Source: Flexifilum sp963727545 (GTDB lineage Bacteria > Chloroflexota > Anaerolineae > Aggregatilineales > Phototrophicaceae). Taken from it: a stretch of DNA of 64,000 nt. Positions 1 through 9,419 of the stretch are shown here, piece by piece. The stretch spans positions 372,001 through 436,000 of the forward strand of contig CAVSGS010000012.1 of assembly GCA_963727545.1 (NCBI GenBank), given 5' to 3'. The notes below the pieces were generated by a model. The model saw only the letters and a list, made by a program, of their open reading frames with translations, made no database searches and had not been told where the DNA came from. Every line of letters starts with the position of its first letter. Within the stretch, counting starts at the first letter, position 1. The translations under genes were made by a program, and so were the position numbers.

Positions 1-33
1 CACATTTTCACCGAAGTAAGCTGACACTCGATC

Positions 34-70
34 AAGCCGGTGTGCTGGATGCAGTGCACCGGCTTTTTGT
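34..70 (+). terminator. Rho-independent terminator of an upstream gene
   Basis: A hairpin with arms AAGCCGGTG (34-42) and CACCGGCTT (57-65) is followed by a T-rich run (64-72). It lies just before the P-type ATPase gene and would end a plus-strand transcript entering from the left edge. Confidence 0.75.
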
Positions 71-89
71 TTAGTGGGAGCAGTGAAAT

Positions 90-2453
90 ATGGCTGATAC
101 CTGTGATCTCTGTGGTATGCCGCTCAAACGCGAACCCGTCATCCGCGAAATTGGCGGCGAAACTAAGCATTTTTGCTGCAATGGCTGTGCCAATGCCTAC
201 GAAAAAGCTCATGCCAACGACCTGCTCGACCAGCTTGCGGACAAGCCATCACTGAATCCCGGACTTGGCAACTTGATCCGACCGCACGACCATCAAAACG
301 CCTATTTTTCGATTGACGGCATGTGGTGCGCGGGCTGTGCGGTGGCGGCTGAGAAACTGCTGCGTAACCAGCCCGGCGTTCAATCGGTCGACGTCAGTTT
401 TGCCGCCGAACGCGGGCGCATTCAATACGATCCGAAGCAGGTCGATTTGACCGAAGTGCTTCAGCGGCTTGACGGGCTGGGCTATCACGCGCGTTCACTG
501 ACGGATTTCGACGAACAGCGCGCCGAACGGCATCAGGAACGCACGCTGCTGCGTTTGTTGGTGGCGGCTGCCTTCGGGATGCAGATCATGCTGTTGTATC
601 TTGAATGGCTCTATCCGCTCTATGCGCAGGGGCAGTTCAACGCCGGGGAGACGCGCAGCTTGCAGTACGTCGTCTGGGCGCTGGCGACCCCGGTCTTGTT
701 CATCGGCGGCAGTTCGATTCTGCGCGGCGCGTGGCGGTCGCTGCGCGCGCGCACGGCGACGATGGATACCCTCGTCGCTTTGGGGACGCTCTCTGCTTAC
801 ACCTACAGCGCCTACATCGCCCTGACCGGAAGCGGCGAAGCCTACTTCAACTCGGTCGCGATGATCACCATGTTCATCATGCTAGGGCGTTACCTCGAGA
901 CCGTCGGCGGTACGCGAGCGCGCAAAGACATTCGCCATTTGCTCAGTCTCCAGCCGCAGACCGCCCATCTTCAACATGATGGCGGGTGGCAAGACGTTCA
1001 GGCGCACAAATTGGTCGCTGGCGACACCATCTTGGTGAAACCCGGCGAGCGTGTACCCGCCGACGCGGAAGTGGTCGAAGGCTACGCGGCGGTCGATCAA
1101 GCGCTGCTCACCGGTGAATCGCTGCCGGTAGAGCAAGGTCCCGGCGATCTCATTTTCGCGGGAACCATCGTCACTGACAATGCTCTGACCGCTCGTGTCA
1201 AGCGTCCCGTCGAGCAGACCCGGCTGTCCCAGATCACACACCTTGTCGAGCAAACCCTCGCCACCAAGCCGCCGGTCCAGCGGCTCGCCGACAAAGCCTC
1301 CGCCTATTTTGCCTTCGGGATTTTAGCCGCCGCGATGCTGACCATTATCGCTTGGCTTTTGATCGGGCACACGGTTTCAACCGCAATCCTCGCGGGCGTC
1401 GCCGTGCTGGTGGTCGCCTGTCCCTGTGCGTTAGGGCTGGCGACTCCCTTGGCGCTCACAGTCACGCTGGGGCACACCACCCGCAAGGGCATCCTCGTGC
1501 GTAACGCTGTCGCGCTGGAAACCGCTGCTCAAGTGCAGCGGATCGTCTTTGACAAAACGGGCACGCTGACCTGCGGTCAAATGACCGTCGTCAAGGTCGC
1601 GACTGCCCCTGACGCCAAGCTATCGGAGGGCGATTTGCTGGGTCGTGCCGCTGCCGTCGAGCAGTTTTCCGAGCATCCGATTGCCCATGCAATTACCGCT
1701 GCGAATGCGGAGCCGCTCCCTAAGAGTGCTGACTTTAAGGTGGAGCGAGGTCGGGGAGTCAGCGCGCAGATCGACGACACTACTTTTCGTATTGGGTCGC
1801 TGCAATTTGTCGGCGGCGAGGCGATACCCGAATGGGCACAGTCAGACGTTGACGCTCGGACTGCGCGCAGCGAAACCGTCGTCTGGGTCGGCTGGGCAGA
1901 GACGATCGCGGGATATATTGTCCTACGGGACGAACCGAATCCGTCGGCGCATGAGGCGCTCGCCCAACTGCGCGCCGCCGATATCATCCCGGTTCTATTA
2001 TCCGGCGATGATCCGCGCACGACTCAGGCAATCGCCCAAGAACTTGAGATTCCTGAGTTTGAAGGCAGCTGCGATCCCGCGGGCAAAGGACAGCAAATCC
2101 GCCAATGGCAGCATCAGGGCGAGCGGGTCGCGATGGTCGGTGACGGCGTGAATGATGCGCCCGCGTTGGCTCAGGCTGATTTGAGTATCACCGTCATGAG
2201 CGGAACCGACGTCGCGGCGGAAACCTCCGACATTGTGCTGATGCAGTCCGATCTGACGCTGATCCCGTGGTTTATCCGCCACAGCCGCCGCACCAGAAAA
2301 ATCATCTACGAGAATCTCGGTTGGGCTTTCGCCTATAATCTGATTGCAGTGCCGCTGGCGGCGTTTGGCGTCATCTCGCCGATCATCGCCGCGGCGACGA
2401 TGGCAACCAGCAGTTTGTTGGTGGTTGGCAATTCGCTCCGGCTGCGACGTTAA
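90..2453 (+). CDS. Heavy-metal (copper-type) translocating P1B ATPase, FixI/CcoI-like
   Basis: A 787-residue membrane pump that hydrolyses ATP to move a soft metal, most likely Cu(I), across the cytoplasmic membrane. The N-terminus has a Cys-rich metal site (CDLC at 5-8, FCCNGC at 28-33), as in FixI/CcoI pumps that feed copper to cytochrome oxidases. A heavy-metal-associated domain follows with CAGC near residue 80. The core has the membrane CPC motif (VACPCALG, about 443-450), the phosphorylation loop DKTGT (about 487), the HP motif in SEHPIAHA and the hinge GDGVNDAPAL (about 684). The CPC motif supports Cu(I)/Ag(I) class. The ATG at 90 follows GGGAG at 76-80. It stands alone: a terminator precedes it and the next genes are on the other strand, so an oxidase-assembly role is not supported by neighbours. 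Confidence 0.93.
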   Translation: MADTCDLCGMPLKREPVIREIGGETKHFCCNGCANAYEKAHANDLLDQLADKPSLNPGLGNLIRPHDHQNAYFSIDGMWCAGCAVAAEKLLRNQPGVQSVDVSFAAERGRIQYDPKQVDLTEVLQRLDGLGYHARSLTDFDEQRAERHQERTLLRLLVAAAFGMQIMLLYLEWLYPLYAQGQFNAGETRSLQYVVWALATPVLFIGGSSILRGAWRSLRARTATMDTLVALGTLSAYTYSAYIALTGSGEAYFNSVAMITMFIMLGRYLETVGGTRARKDIRHLLSLQPQTAHLQHDGGWQDVQAHKLVAGDTILVKPGERVPADAEVVEGYAAVDQALLTGESLPVEQGPGDLIFAGTIVTDNALTARVKRPVEQTRLSQITHLVEQTLATKPPVQRLADKASAYFAFGILAAAMLTIIAWLLIGHTVSTAILAGVAVLVVACPCALGLATPLALTVTLGHTTRKGILVRNAVALETAAQVQRIVFDKTGTLTCGQMTVVKVATAPDAKLSEGDLLGRAAAVEQFSEHPIAHAITAANAEPLPKSADFKVERGRGVSAQIDDTTFRIGSLQFVGGEAIPEWAQSDVDARTARSETVVWVGWAETIAGYIVLRDEPNPSAHEALAQLRAADIIPVLLSGDDPRTTQAIAQELEIPEFEGSCDPAGKGQQIRQWQHQGERVAMVGDGVNDAPALAQADLSITVMSGTDVAAETSDIVLMQSDLTLIPWFIRHSRRTRKIIYENLGWAFAYNLIAVPLAAFGVISPIIAAATMATSSLLVVGNSLRLRR

Positions 2454-2492
2454 ACCTCAGACTCAAATATCTAAGTGCAGGTTTGGAGTAAT

Positions 2493-2742
2493 TCATAAGA
2501 GTGGCTGTGTGCCGAAATGGGCGCACAGCCGCCGCTTGGTTTCGTCGACGGACAAGTCGCCGTCAGGTTCACAGATAGCACGTTTGGCATGAACCCAGCG
2601 CGATTCAATCGGGTTGAGCCAAGGACTTTTAAGCGGAAGCACATGCGTAAGTAGCCGCACATCGCCGGTCGTCTTCGCGGTCTGGTTGTCGTGTCGGTCT
2701 ATTTCTCCACCGTAGTAGCAACGTCGCTACCAGATGTGTCAC
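2493..2742 (-). pseudogene. Remnant of an IS630-family transposase (C-terminal end)
   Basis: Reading the minus strand gives the typical C-terminal part of an IS630/Tc1-type DDE transposase: an HDN segment, then LPLKSPWLNPIESRWVHAKR, a short tail and a TGA stop at 2493-2495. This corresponds to the usual LP.YSP.LNPIE.xW block with the last acidic catalytic residue. No N-terminal two thirds and no start are present, and no terminal inverted repeats were seen, so it is a dead fragment. It ends directly beside the downstream end of the ASRT-family gene. Confidence 0.75.
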
Positions 2743-2744
2743 AT

Positions 2745-3119
2745 CTATTCCGACCAAGCGATGGTGGAAAGCAGCGCATTTTCTGCCTGTCGTGAGTCGA
2801 GACGTGTATGCTGCACCACCACTGGCACGTCAAACTCGATGGTGCTGGCATAGTCGGTGGCTTTCGGGATCGGCTCTGGGTCGGTGAGATTATTGAAGCG
2901 GACGTGCTTTGTTCGCCGCGCGGGGACGGTAACCCGATAAGGTCCCGCAGGGTCTCGATCTGCAAAGTAAATGGTGATGTTCACGTGAGCATCCTCGTCT
3001 GACGTGTTGAGCAAGCAGACCGTCTCGTGACTGAGCATCTGCGGCTCCGGTCCGTTGCTGCCATCGGGGATGTAACCCTCGGCAATCGCCCAACGATGGC
3101 GTCCCATTGCTTGTGGCAT
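2745..3119 (-). CDS. Anabaena sensory rhodopsin transducer (ASRT) family protein
   Basis: A soluble protein of 124 residues that matches the ASRT family over its whole length. Recognisable blocks are RWAIAEGYIP near the start, GPEPQMLSHETVCLLN, EDAHVNITIYFADRDPAGPY, VPARRTKHVRFNNL, and the C-terminal VVQHTRLDSRQAENALLST. In Anabaena the protein is a tetrameric beta-sandwich that binds sensory rhodopsin; comparative work has proposed that the wider family binds small molecules such as sugars. No opsin gene is in the window. The start at 3119 is chosen over the in-frame ATG at 3140 because the segment between them carries the Shine-Dalgarno sequence (AAGGGAG). It lies 70 bases after the hydroxy-acid dehydrogenase gene on the same strand, so a role linked to that catabolic cluster is likely but inferred. 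Confidence 0.9.
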   Translation of the reverse strand: MPQAMGRHRWAIAEGYIPDGSNGPEPQMLSHETVCLLNTSDEDAHVNITIYFADRDPAGPYRVTVPARRTKHVRFNNLTDPEPIPKATDYASTIEFDVPVVVQHTRLDSRQAENALLSTIAWSE

Positions 3120-3147
3120 ACGCTTTTCTCCCTTCTGCATCCTCGGC

Positions 3148-3175
3148 GTAGGAGCGCAGCGTGCCGCGCCCCTAT
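3148..3175. repeat. Intergenic GC-rich palindrome, copy 1
   Basis: An imperfect palindrome (TAGGAGCGC ... GCGCCCCTA around AGCGTGCC) sits between the FAD/Fe-S dehydrogenase and ASRT genes. It shares the core CAGCGTGC and the GTAGG/CCTA ends with copies near 6167, 9371, 48116 and 56022. Confidence 0.6.
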
Positions 3176-3189
3176 GGATCGCACACCTG

Positions 3190-6129
3190 TTACTTACCCG
3201 CCATCTCGCCCTGCTGCTCGCGCGATTTGATCGCCTGCTGCATCACTTGAGCGATATGGAGCGCCTTGCGCTCGGTCGTCTGCTCGACCTGCTCGCGACA
3301 GCTAAAACCGTCGGTGATGATCAGCGTGTCGGTGTTGCTGTGCCGCACGCGCGGGAGCAGCACGCGCTCGCCCGCCGCAATCGAAATGTCGTAATGCTCC
3401 GCCTCGAAACCGAACGCGCCAGCCATCCCACAGCAGCCGGAATCGAGCACTTCGAAATCCAGCCCCATGCGCTTGAGCAGCTCGATCTCGTCCTGCATCT
3501 TCAGCACCGACTTATGATGGCAGTGACCATGGACCAGCGCTTTCACGTGCAGCTGCGGTGGCTGGTAATCGTCGGGAGTCTTCTCCACCAAGAACTCGCT
3601 GAGCATGAACGTCTGCTGGCTGAGACGCTGCGCCGCATCGTCGTTCGGGTATAGGTTGACCAGTTCATCGCGGAAGGCGGCGACGCAGCTCGGCTCGCAG
3701 CCGACCAGCGGTGTGCCATCTTCGATCTGCGGCTTGAGCGCTTTGAGCGTCTGCTGCCACAAGCCCTGCGCCTGTTCCATCATGCCCCAGTCGTAGAGCG
3801 GTCGCCCGCAGCACAGCGATTGCTGCGGGATCATCACGCGGAAACCTGCGTCTTCGAGCACGTCGACCGCCGCCTTGAGCACGTCGGGGAAGAAGTAGTT
3901 GTTGAACGTATCCGCCCACAGCATCACCTTCGGCTTGCCGACGTTCTTCATCTCGCGCTTCGCAAACCATGCCGTGAATGACTCGTCAGCGAATTTCGGC
4001 ATCGTCCGCTCCTGCGCGATGCCCGAAATCTTCTTGCCGATTTGCGACAAGACCGGCGCGTGCAGGATGAAGTTGGCGATCTTGGGAATGCGCGTGGCAA
4101 TCCGCGCCCACCAGTAGATCAAGCCCATCGTGTAGGCGGGCATCGGGCGGCGCTTGCCTTCATAGTAATGCGAGAGGAACTCCGCCTTATAAGTCGCCAT
4201 GTCGACGTTGACCGGGCAATCGCCTTTACAGCCCTTGCACGCGAGGCACAGGTCGAGCGCATCTTTGACGCCTTCGTCGTGCCAGCCATTGTTGAGTTCG
4301 TCGCCTTCGATCATCTCGAACAGCAAGCGTGCTCGCCCGCGCGTCGAATGTTTCTCCTCGCGCGTGACCATGTAGCTGGGGCACATCGTCCCCCCACCCT
4401 CGCGGCGGCATTTGCCGACGCCGACGCAGCGCAGCGTCGCCTCGCTGAACTTGCCGTGATCGTCGGGATAGTTGAAGAACGTAACCGGCTCCCAAGGATC
4501 GAAATCGGGTCCCGTCCGCAGATTTTGATCTGGCAGATACGGATCGACCACCTTGCCGGGGTTGAGCTTCCAATCCGGGTCCCAGATCGTCTTGAACTGG
4601 TTGAAGGCTTCGATCAATGCCTCGCCGTACATCTTCGGCAGCAGCGCCGCTTTCGACTGCCCGTCACCGTGCTCGCCGGAGAACGATCCGCCATACTCGT
4701 TGACGAGATCGGCGGCATCATTGATGAAACGCAGATACTTCTGCACACCTTCTTCCGAACGCAAATCGAAATCGATGCGGACGTGAATGCAGCCCTGCCC
4801 GAAATGCCCATAGAGTGCGCAGCCATAATCGTACTTGTTGAGCAAGTCGCGGAAGTCGCGCAAATACTGCCCGACTTTATCAGGTGGGATGGCGGCGTCT
4901 TCCCAGCCGGGATGGGTCGTATTCATGCCGGGGATGTGCGCAGTTGCCCCCAAGCCGGACTCGCGGATTTCCCAGACCATTTGCTCTTCATCGGGGTCGT
5001 CGTAACGTTTGATCGACGGCGAGTTGTCGACACTTTTCAGCGCGTCGATCATCTTTTGGGCGTTGGCGTCGGAATCCCGCTTGCTTTCGCCGCCGAACTC
5101 AACCAGCAGCCAGCCTTTACCGTCTGGCAGCAGCTTCAGGTCGGTGACGTTCAAGCCTTTCTTCTCCATGTAGCCGATCAGTTGGTCGTCGATACCTTCC
5201 AGCCCGACAGGTTGGTACTTGAGGATATCGGGAACGTGATCGCCTGCTTGGTAGACGTCGGGATAACCGAGTACGACCAGCGTCCGGCTCGGCGGGCTGT
5301 AGACCAGCTTGAGCTTCGCCTTGAGGATCGTCACCAGCGTGCCTTCCGAGCCGATCAATGCGCGCGCGACGTTGAAGCCCTTCTCCGGCAGCAGGTCGTC
5401 GAGGTTGTAGCCGGAAACGCGGCGCGGGATGTCGGGATAGCGCTCGCGGATCAAATCGGCGTAGTGGTCGCGGATTTCCTTCATTTGCGCGTAAATCTCA
5501 CCGCGCCGCCCGCCCGCCGCGATGATCTGCTCCAGTTCCTCGTCGCTGGTCGCGCCAACGGTCAGGCGCGTGCCATCGTAGAGCAGCACGTCAAGTTCGA
5601 TCACGTTGTCGACGGTCTTGCCCGCCATCAGCGCGTGGATGCCGCACGAATTGTTGCCCATCATCCCGCCAAGCGTGCAGTGATTGTGAGTCGCCGGGTC
5701 AGGTCCAAAAGTCAGCTTGTGCGGCTCGGCTTGGTCGCGCAGGTCGTCCAACACGCAGCCCGGCTGTACCCATGCATACTTTTCATCGACGTTCAGTTCC
5801 AAAATCCGGTTCATGTACTTGGAGAAGTCCATGACAACAGCGACGTTGCAGCACTGCCCTGCAAGGCTCGTCCCGCCGCCGCGCGAGAGCAGAGGCACGC
5901 CGCGCTCGTGGCAGATCCGCACCGTCTCGATCACGTCGTCCTCGTCTTTGGGGATGACGACACCGATCGGCACTTGGCGGTAATTCGAGGCGTCGGTCGA
6001 GTACAAGCCGCGACTCGCGGCGTCGAAGCGGACTTCACCCTGAATGTGCGTCTTGAGTTCAGTCTCTAGCGCCGGGGCGTCGATTTGTGACGTATCAGCG
6101 GCGTGCTCTCTAGGATGTTCTTTGATCAT
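3190..6129 (-). CDS. Fused FAD-linked oxidase / Fe-S 2-hydroxy-acid dehydrogenase (YdiJ/GlcDF type)
   Basis: A 979-residue fusion of a GlcD-like flavin subunit and a GlcF-like electron-transfer subunit. The N-terminal half has an FAD-binding PCMH fold (LLSRGGGTSLAGQ near residue 85, then GGMMGNNSCG) and the FAD-oxidase C-terminal domain. The middle carries two ferredoxin-like clusters (CVGVGKC...CPSY and CLACKGCKGDCP). The last third has two CCG domains (CCGRPLYDWG and CCGMAGAFGF). Enzymes of this layout oxidise D-lactate, glycolate or D-2-hydroxyglutarate and pass electrons to quinone or an electron-transfer partner; the substrate cannot be read from sequence. The start at 6129 has AAAGGAG just upstream, in preference to an earlier in-frame start at 6225. 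It follows the enolase-superfamily gene in a minus-strand operon. Confidence 0.9.
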   Translation of the reverse strand: MIKEHPREHAADTSQIDAPALETELKTHIQGEVRFDAASRGLYSTDASNYRQVPIGVVIPKDEDDVIETVRICHERGVPLLSRGGGTSLAGQCCNVAVVMDFSKYMNRILELNVDEKYAWVQPGCVLDDLRDQAEPHKLTFGPDPATHNHCTLGGMMGNNSCGIHALMAGKTVDNVIELDVLLYDGTRLTVGATSDEELEQIIAAGGRRGEIYAQMKEIRDHYADLIRERYPDIPRRVSGYNLDDLLPEKGFNVARALIGSEGTLVTILKAKLKLVYSPPSRTLVVLGYPDVYQAGDHVPDILKYQPVGLEGIDDQLIGYMEKKGLNVTDLKLLPDGKGWLLVEFGGESKRDSDANAQKMIDALKSVDNSPSIKRYDDPDEEQMVWEIRESGLGATAHIPGMNTTHPGWEDAAIPPDKVGQYLRDFRDLLNKYDYGCALYGHFGQGCIHVRIDFDLRSEEGVQKYLRFINDAADLVNEYGGSFSGEHGDGQSKAALLPKMYGEALIEAFNQFKTIWDPDWKLNPGKVVDPYLPDQNLRTGPDFDPWEPVTFFNYPDDHGKFSEATLRCVGVGKCRREGGGTMCPSYMVTREEKHSTRGRARLLFEMIEGDELNNGWHDEGVKDALDLCLACKGCKGDCPVNVDMATYKAEFLSHYYEGKRRPMPAYTMGLIYWWARIATRIPKIANFILHAPVLSQIGKKISGIAQERTMPKFADESFTAWFAKREMKNVGKPKVMLWADTFNNYFFPDVLKAAVDVLEDAGFRVMIPQQSLCCGRPLYDWGMMEQAQGLWQQTLKALKPQIEDGTPLVGCEPSCVAAFRDELVNLYPNDDAAQRLSQQTFMLSEFLVEKTPDDYQPPQLHVKALVHGHCHHKSVLKMQDEIELLKRMGLDFEVLDSGCCGMAGAFGFEAEHYDISIAAGERVLLPRVRHSNTDTLIITDGFSCREQVEQTTERKALHIAQVMQQAIKSREQQGEMAGK

Positions 6130-6166
6130 CGTCTCTCCTTTAGCGTCTGCAACTATGTGAGATCGT

Positions 6167-6194
6167 GTAGGGGCGAGGCATGCCTCGTCTCTAC
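6167..6194. repeat. Intergenic GC-rich palindrome, copy 2
   Basis: GTAGGGGCGAGGCA is followed at once by TGCCTCGTCTCTAC, an almost perfect inverted repeat. It lies between the enolase-superfamily gene and the FAD/Fe-S dehydrogenase within the same operon. Confidence 0.65.
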
Positions 6195-6230
6195 GGCGCA
6201 ATCTCCCCGGTTGCCTTTGCCTCATTCAGG

Positions 6231-7350
6231 TCAGATCGCATAATCGGCAGCATTGGCACGTTTGAACTCAATCCCTAGCCCTGCCCGCGACCAGTCCGGC
6301 GCGAGGCAGCCATCGCGCAGTTCCGGCATGCCGTCGAACAGCATCCGCTCGATGCGCGCGTGATCGTGGAAGTATTCGATGTGCCGCACCGCTGGCAGCG
6401 AGCAGCAGGGCGCGATGTGCAGCGTCGGCGCGCAGTGAGACGACAGTGGCATCAATCGCGACTGACAAAGCGCTCCCACCTGCAAAAATCCGCTGATGCC
6501 CGCGCAGCGAGTGGCATCGGCTTGCAGCACGTCGACAGCGTCCGCGTCGAGCATTTGGCGGAAGTACGGCAGGTCGTAGCCATACTCCCCCGCGCTGATT
6601 TCCATGCCCGCTGGCGCGCGATCGCGCATGAGGCGCAGCCCTTCGAGGTCGTCGGAGGGCACCGGTTCCTCGAACCACGTCACGCCGAAATCGGCGAACG
6701 CTTCAGCGAAATACAACGCCTGTTTGCGGCTGTAGCCGCCATTGGCGTCGACGAACAATTCCGCGTCATCGCCAATGGCAGCACGCGCAGCCTGCACGCG
6801 CTCGATGTCCGCGTCAGGGTCGCGCCCGACCTTCATCTTGAAGCGTGTGATCCCCTGCTCCGCCCAGCCGACGAACTGATCGCGCAGTTGAGCATCCGAA
6901 TACGAGGTAAAACCGCCACTGCCGTAGACGGGCACACGGTCGCGCGATTTGCCCAGCAGCGTGATCAGCGGCACGCCGAGCAGCTTCGCTTTCAAGTCCC
7001 ACAGGGCGTTATCGACCGCCGAAATCGCCATCGACGCGATGCCCGGCTGCCCCAGATTGCGGATCGAGTGGATCATCGCCGACCAGCATTCCGGGATTGC
7101 TGTCACGTCACGCCCTACAATTACGTCCGCCAGTTTGTCGCGGATCAGCGTGGCGGTCGCGCTATCGGCGTAGCTGTAGCCGATACCTTGCTCGTTGCCT
7201 GCGCGGATTTCGACAAGCACCAGCGTCGTCGCATCCCATTCGATACGTCCCGTCCGACTCCGGCGAGTCGGTCGGGACGCGGTACGCGGACACACTGATG
7301 TCGCTGATCGAGAGGTTCAATCTCTCAGCCGGTAAAGCCGTCTTATCCAT
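6231..7350 (-). CDS. Mandelate racemase/muconate lactonizing enzyme family protein (frameshifted)
   Basis: An enolase-superfamily enzyme, about 372 residues once one frameshift is repaired. The N-terminus (start 7350, MDKTALPAERLNLSISDISV) is in one frame up to SDGT; the rest (IEWDATTLVLVEI onward) is in another, which fits one extra base near 7246. The barrel shows the mandelate-racemase-type residues: KMK motif (general base lysine), metal ligands in DANGG, EEP and the Glu of SAGEYG, an Asp in LQAD, and a His in SSHCAP that could form the His/Asp dyad. The family abstracts a proton alpha to a carboxylate, mostly in sugar-acid dehydration or racemisation. It lies 14 bases after the ThDP enzyme gene, so they are co-transcribed, which suggests breakdown of a sugar acid or hydroxy acid. 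The substrate is unknown. Confidence 0.85.
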
Positions 7351-7364
7351 CGTCGTCGCCCCGC

Positions 7365-9158
7365 TTAGTTCGACGGATGCGGGAGCACTTCGTCGGCGAT
7401 CTGCTTGACCGACTGGGTGATCACGCCGAGGCGATCCGGGTCGCCCTCGAACATGGCGGAGGCAAAGGCTTTCGCCTGCTTGAGTGTGATGTGTGGCGGC
7501 AGCGGCGGTACATCAGGATCGACGTAAGCGTTGATGATCACCGGGCGGTCGGAAGCCAGCGCTTCGTCCCACGCCGATGCGATCTGTTCCGGCTTGTCGA
7601 GGCGAATACCCTTTAGCCCCAATTCAGCCGCGTATTGATCGTAGGGGAAGTCCGGCACGTTCTGCGATGCGTCGAATTTCGGGTCGCCCGCCATCACGCG
7701 CTGCTCCCACGTCACCTGATTCAGGTCGCGGTTGTTCAGCACGCAGATGATCAAATGCGGGTTGCCCCACTCTTTCCAGAATTTGGCAATCGTGATCATC
7801 CCGTTCATGCCATTCATCTGCATCGCGCCGTCACCAACCAAACCGATCACGGTGCGCTGCGGGAAGGCGAACTTCGCGGCAATCGCGTAGGGCACACCGC
7901 AGCCCATCGTCGCCAAGTTGCCAGAGATCGACGCCATCATGCCGCGCCGAAGCTTCAGGTCGCGCGCGAACCAGCCCGCCGTCGAGCCGGAGTCAGCGGC
8001 GAGGATGCAGTTATCCGGCAGTTTGGGCGAAAGTTCCCAGAATAAACGCTGCGGGTTGATCGGGTTAGCCGAGTCCATCGCCCGCTCTTCGAGGAGTTCC
8101 CACCACTCCTTGATGTTCTGCTCGATCTCCTCGCGCCACGAGCGATCCGTCTTGCGCTTGAGCAGCGGGATCAGCTTTTGCAGCGTTGCACGGCTGTCGC
8201 CCTGCAAATTGACCTCGGTTGGGTAGCGAATGCCGAGCATCTTGCCGTCAATATCGATCTGCACGGCGCGCGCCTGTCCTTCTTTGGGCAAAAATTCGGA
8301 ATAGGGAAAGCTCGACCCGACGATCAGCAGGGTGTCGCAGTTCGTCATCATGTCCCAGCTCGGCTTGCTGCCAAGCAACCCGATCGGACCGGTCACGTAG
8401 GGCAGATCGTCCGGCAATGCGGCGCGACCGAGCAGCGCCTTCGCCACCCCCGCGCCGAGCAGTTCTGCCGCCTCCATCACTTCGTCGGTCGCTTCAAGCG
8501 CGCCCGCACCGACGAGCATAGCGACCTTCTTGCCGCTGTTGAGCACGTCGGCGGCGCGGCGCAAGTCTTCATCCTGCGGCACGATGTACGGCGCGGAATA
8601 ACCGACGCTCGAATGCACCGTCCCATGCTTGCGCGGGGGCGTTTCGACCGCTTCCATCTCCTGAATGTCATTGGGCAGGATGATGCACGTCACGGTCCGC
8701 TCAGATTTAGCGATGCGGACGGCGCGGTCGACCAACTGGCGAATCTGAACGGGCGTGCTCGCCATGTGGACGTATTCGTGCGCCACGTCCTTGAATAGGC
8801 TGATCAGGTCGACTTCCTGCTGGTAGCTGCCACCAAGCGCCGAGCGCGCCTGCTGACCGACAATCGCCACAACCGGCTGGTGATCCATCTTAGCGTCGTA
8901 CAAGCCATTGAGCAGGTGGATCGCGCCCGGTCCCGAAGTCGCCATACAGACGCCGACCTCACCCGTGAACTTGGCGTGAGCGCACGCCATGAACGCCGCC
9001 ATCTCCTCGTGGCGCACCTGAATGAAGTCGATCTTGTCCTCGGCACGGTCGAGCGCGCCCATTACGCCGTTGATGCCGTCGCCGGGAAAGCCGTAAATCC
9101 GCTTAATGCCCCATTCGGTGAGGCGTTTGACTAAAAAGTCGCTGGTTGTCTCGCTCAT
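7365..9158 (-). CDS. ThDP-dependent enzyme, pyruvate oxidase/acetolactate synthase-like
   Basis: A 597-residue thiamine-diphosphate enzyme with the three usual parts: an N-terminal PYR domain with the activating glutamate in QVRHEEMAAF (about residue 50) and GFPGDGINGV, a central domain, and a C-terminal PP domain with GDGAMQMN ... NN as the ThDP/Mg motif. It is closest in feel to pyruvate dehydrogenase (quinone)/pyruvate oxidase, which decarboxylates pyruvate; other 2-oxo-acid substrates are possible. The start at 9158 (MSETTSDF) has GGGGAGACTCT in front. It is the first gene of the minus-strand cluster reaching to 2745; the 2-oxo acid made downstream in the cluster would be a natural substrate, which is inference. 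Confidence 0.85.
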   Translation of the reverse strand: MSETTSDFLVKRLTEWGIKRIYGFPGDGINGVMGALDRAEDKIDFIQVRHEEMAAFMACAHAKFTGEVGVCMATSGPGAIHLLNGLYDAKMDHQPVVAIVGQQARSALGGSYQQEVDLISLFKDVAHEYVHMASTPVQIRQLVDRAVRIAKSERTVTCIILPNDIQEMEAVETPPRKHGTVHSSVGYSAPYIVPQDEDLRRAADVLNSGKKVAMLVGAGALEATDEVMEAAELLGAGVAKALLGRAALPDDLPYVTGPIGLLGSKPSWDMMTNCDTLLIVGSSFPYSEFLPKEGQARAVQIDIDGKMLGIRYPTEVNLQGDSRATLQKLIPLLKRKTDRSWREEIEQNIKEWWELLEERAMDSANPINPQRLFWELSPKLPDNCILAADSGSTAGWFARDLKLRRGMMASISGNLATMGCGVPYAIAAKFAFPQRTVIGLVGDGAMQMNGMNGMITIAKFWKEWGNPHLIICVLNNRDLNQVTWEQRVMAGDPKFDASQNVPDFPYDQYAAELGLKGIRLDKPEQIASAWDEALASDRPVIINAYVDPDVPPLPPHITLKQAKAFASAMFEGDPDRLGVITQSVKQIADEVLPHPSN

Positions 9159-9370
9159 AGAGTCTCCCCATTCGCTAGTCGTCGTGACGAGCACCGTCGG
9201 AGTTCTCTACGGCAGTGAGGGGATCGATTGAGAGAGCAGGCGATCAATACTCGCCATCAATTGCGTGAAACAGAATATTTACAAATTAGATTACCGCATT
9301 TCTTTTCATATTTCACTTACTTGTACTTAAAAATCTGCTTAGAGAATCGGGCTATGCCATTTATCCGTCC

Positions 9371-9398
9371 GTCGGGGCACGACATGACGTGTCCCGAC
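9371..9398. repeat. Intergenic GC-rich palindrome, copy 3
   Basis: Arms GTCGGGGCACG and CGTGTCCCGAC flank ACATGA. It sits in the spacer between the ThDP gene and the GH13 remnant. The remaining spacer 9159-9370 is AT-rich around 9270-9345 and presumably holds the operon promoter, but no clear boxes were found. Confidence 0.55.
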
Positions 9399-9419
9399 AA
9401 CTGACACCGCGCGCTGCAC

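Noticed and set aside
2745..3119. A sensory rhodopsin signalling pair
   Set aside because: No seven-helix opsin with a retinal lysine is found in the window; only the transducer-family protein is present.
4042..6069. A 675-codon open frame on the plus strand opposite the FAD/Fe-S dehydrogenase gene
   Set aside because: It is the mirror of GC-rich codon usage in a well-supported gene; its predicted residues show no domain and no ribosome site.
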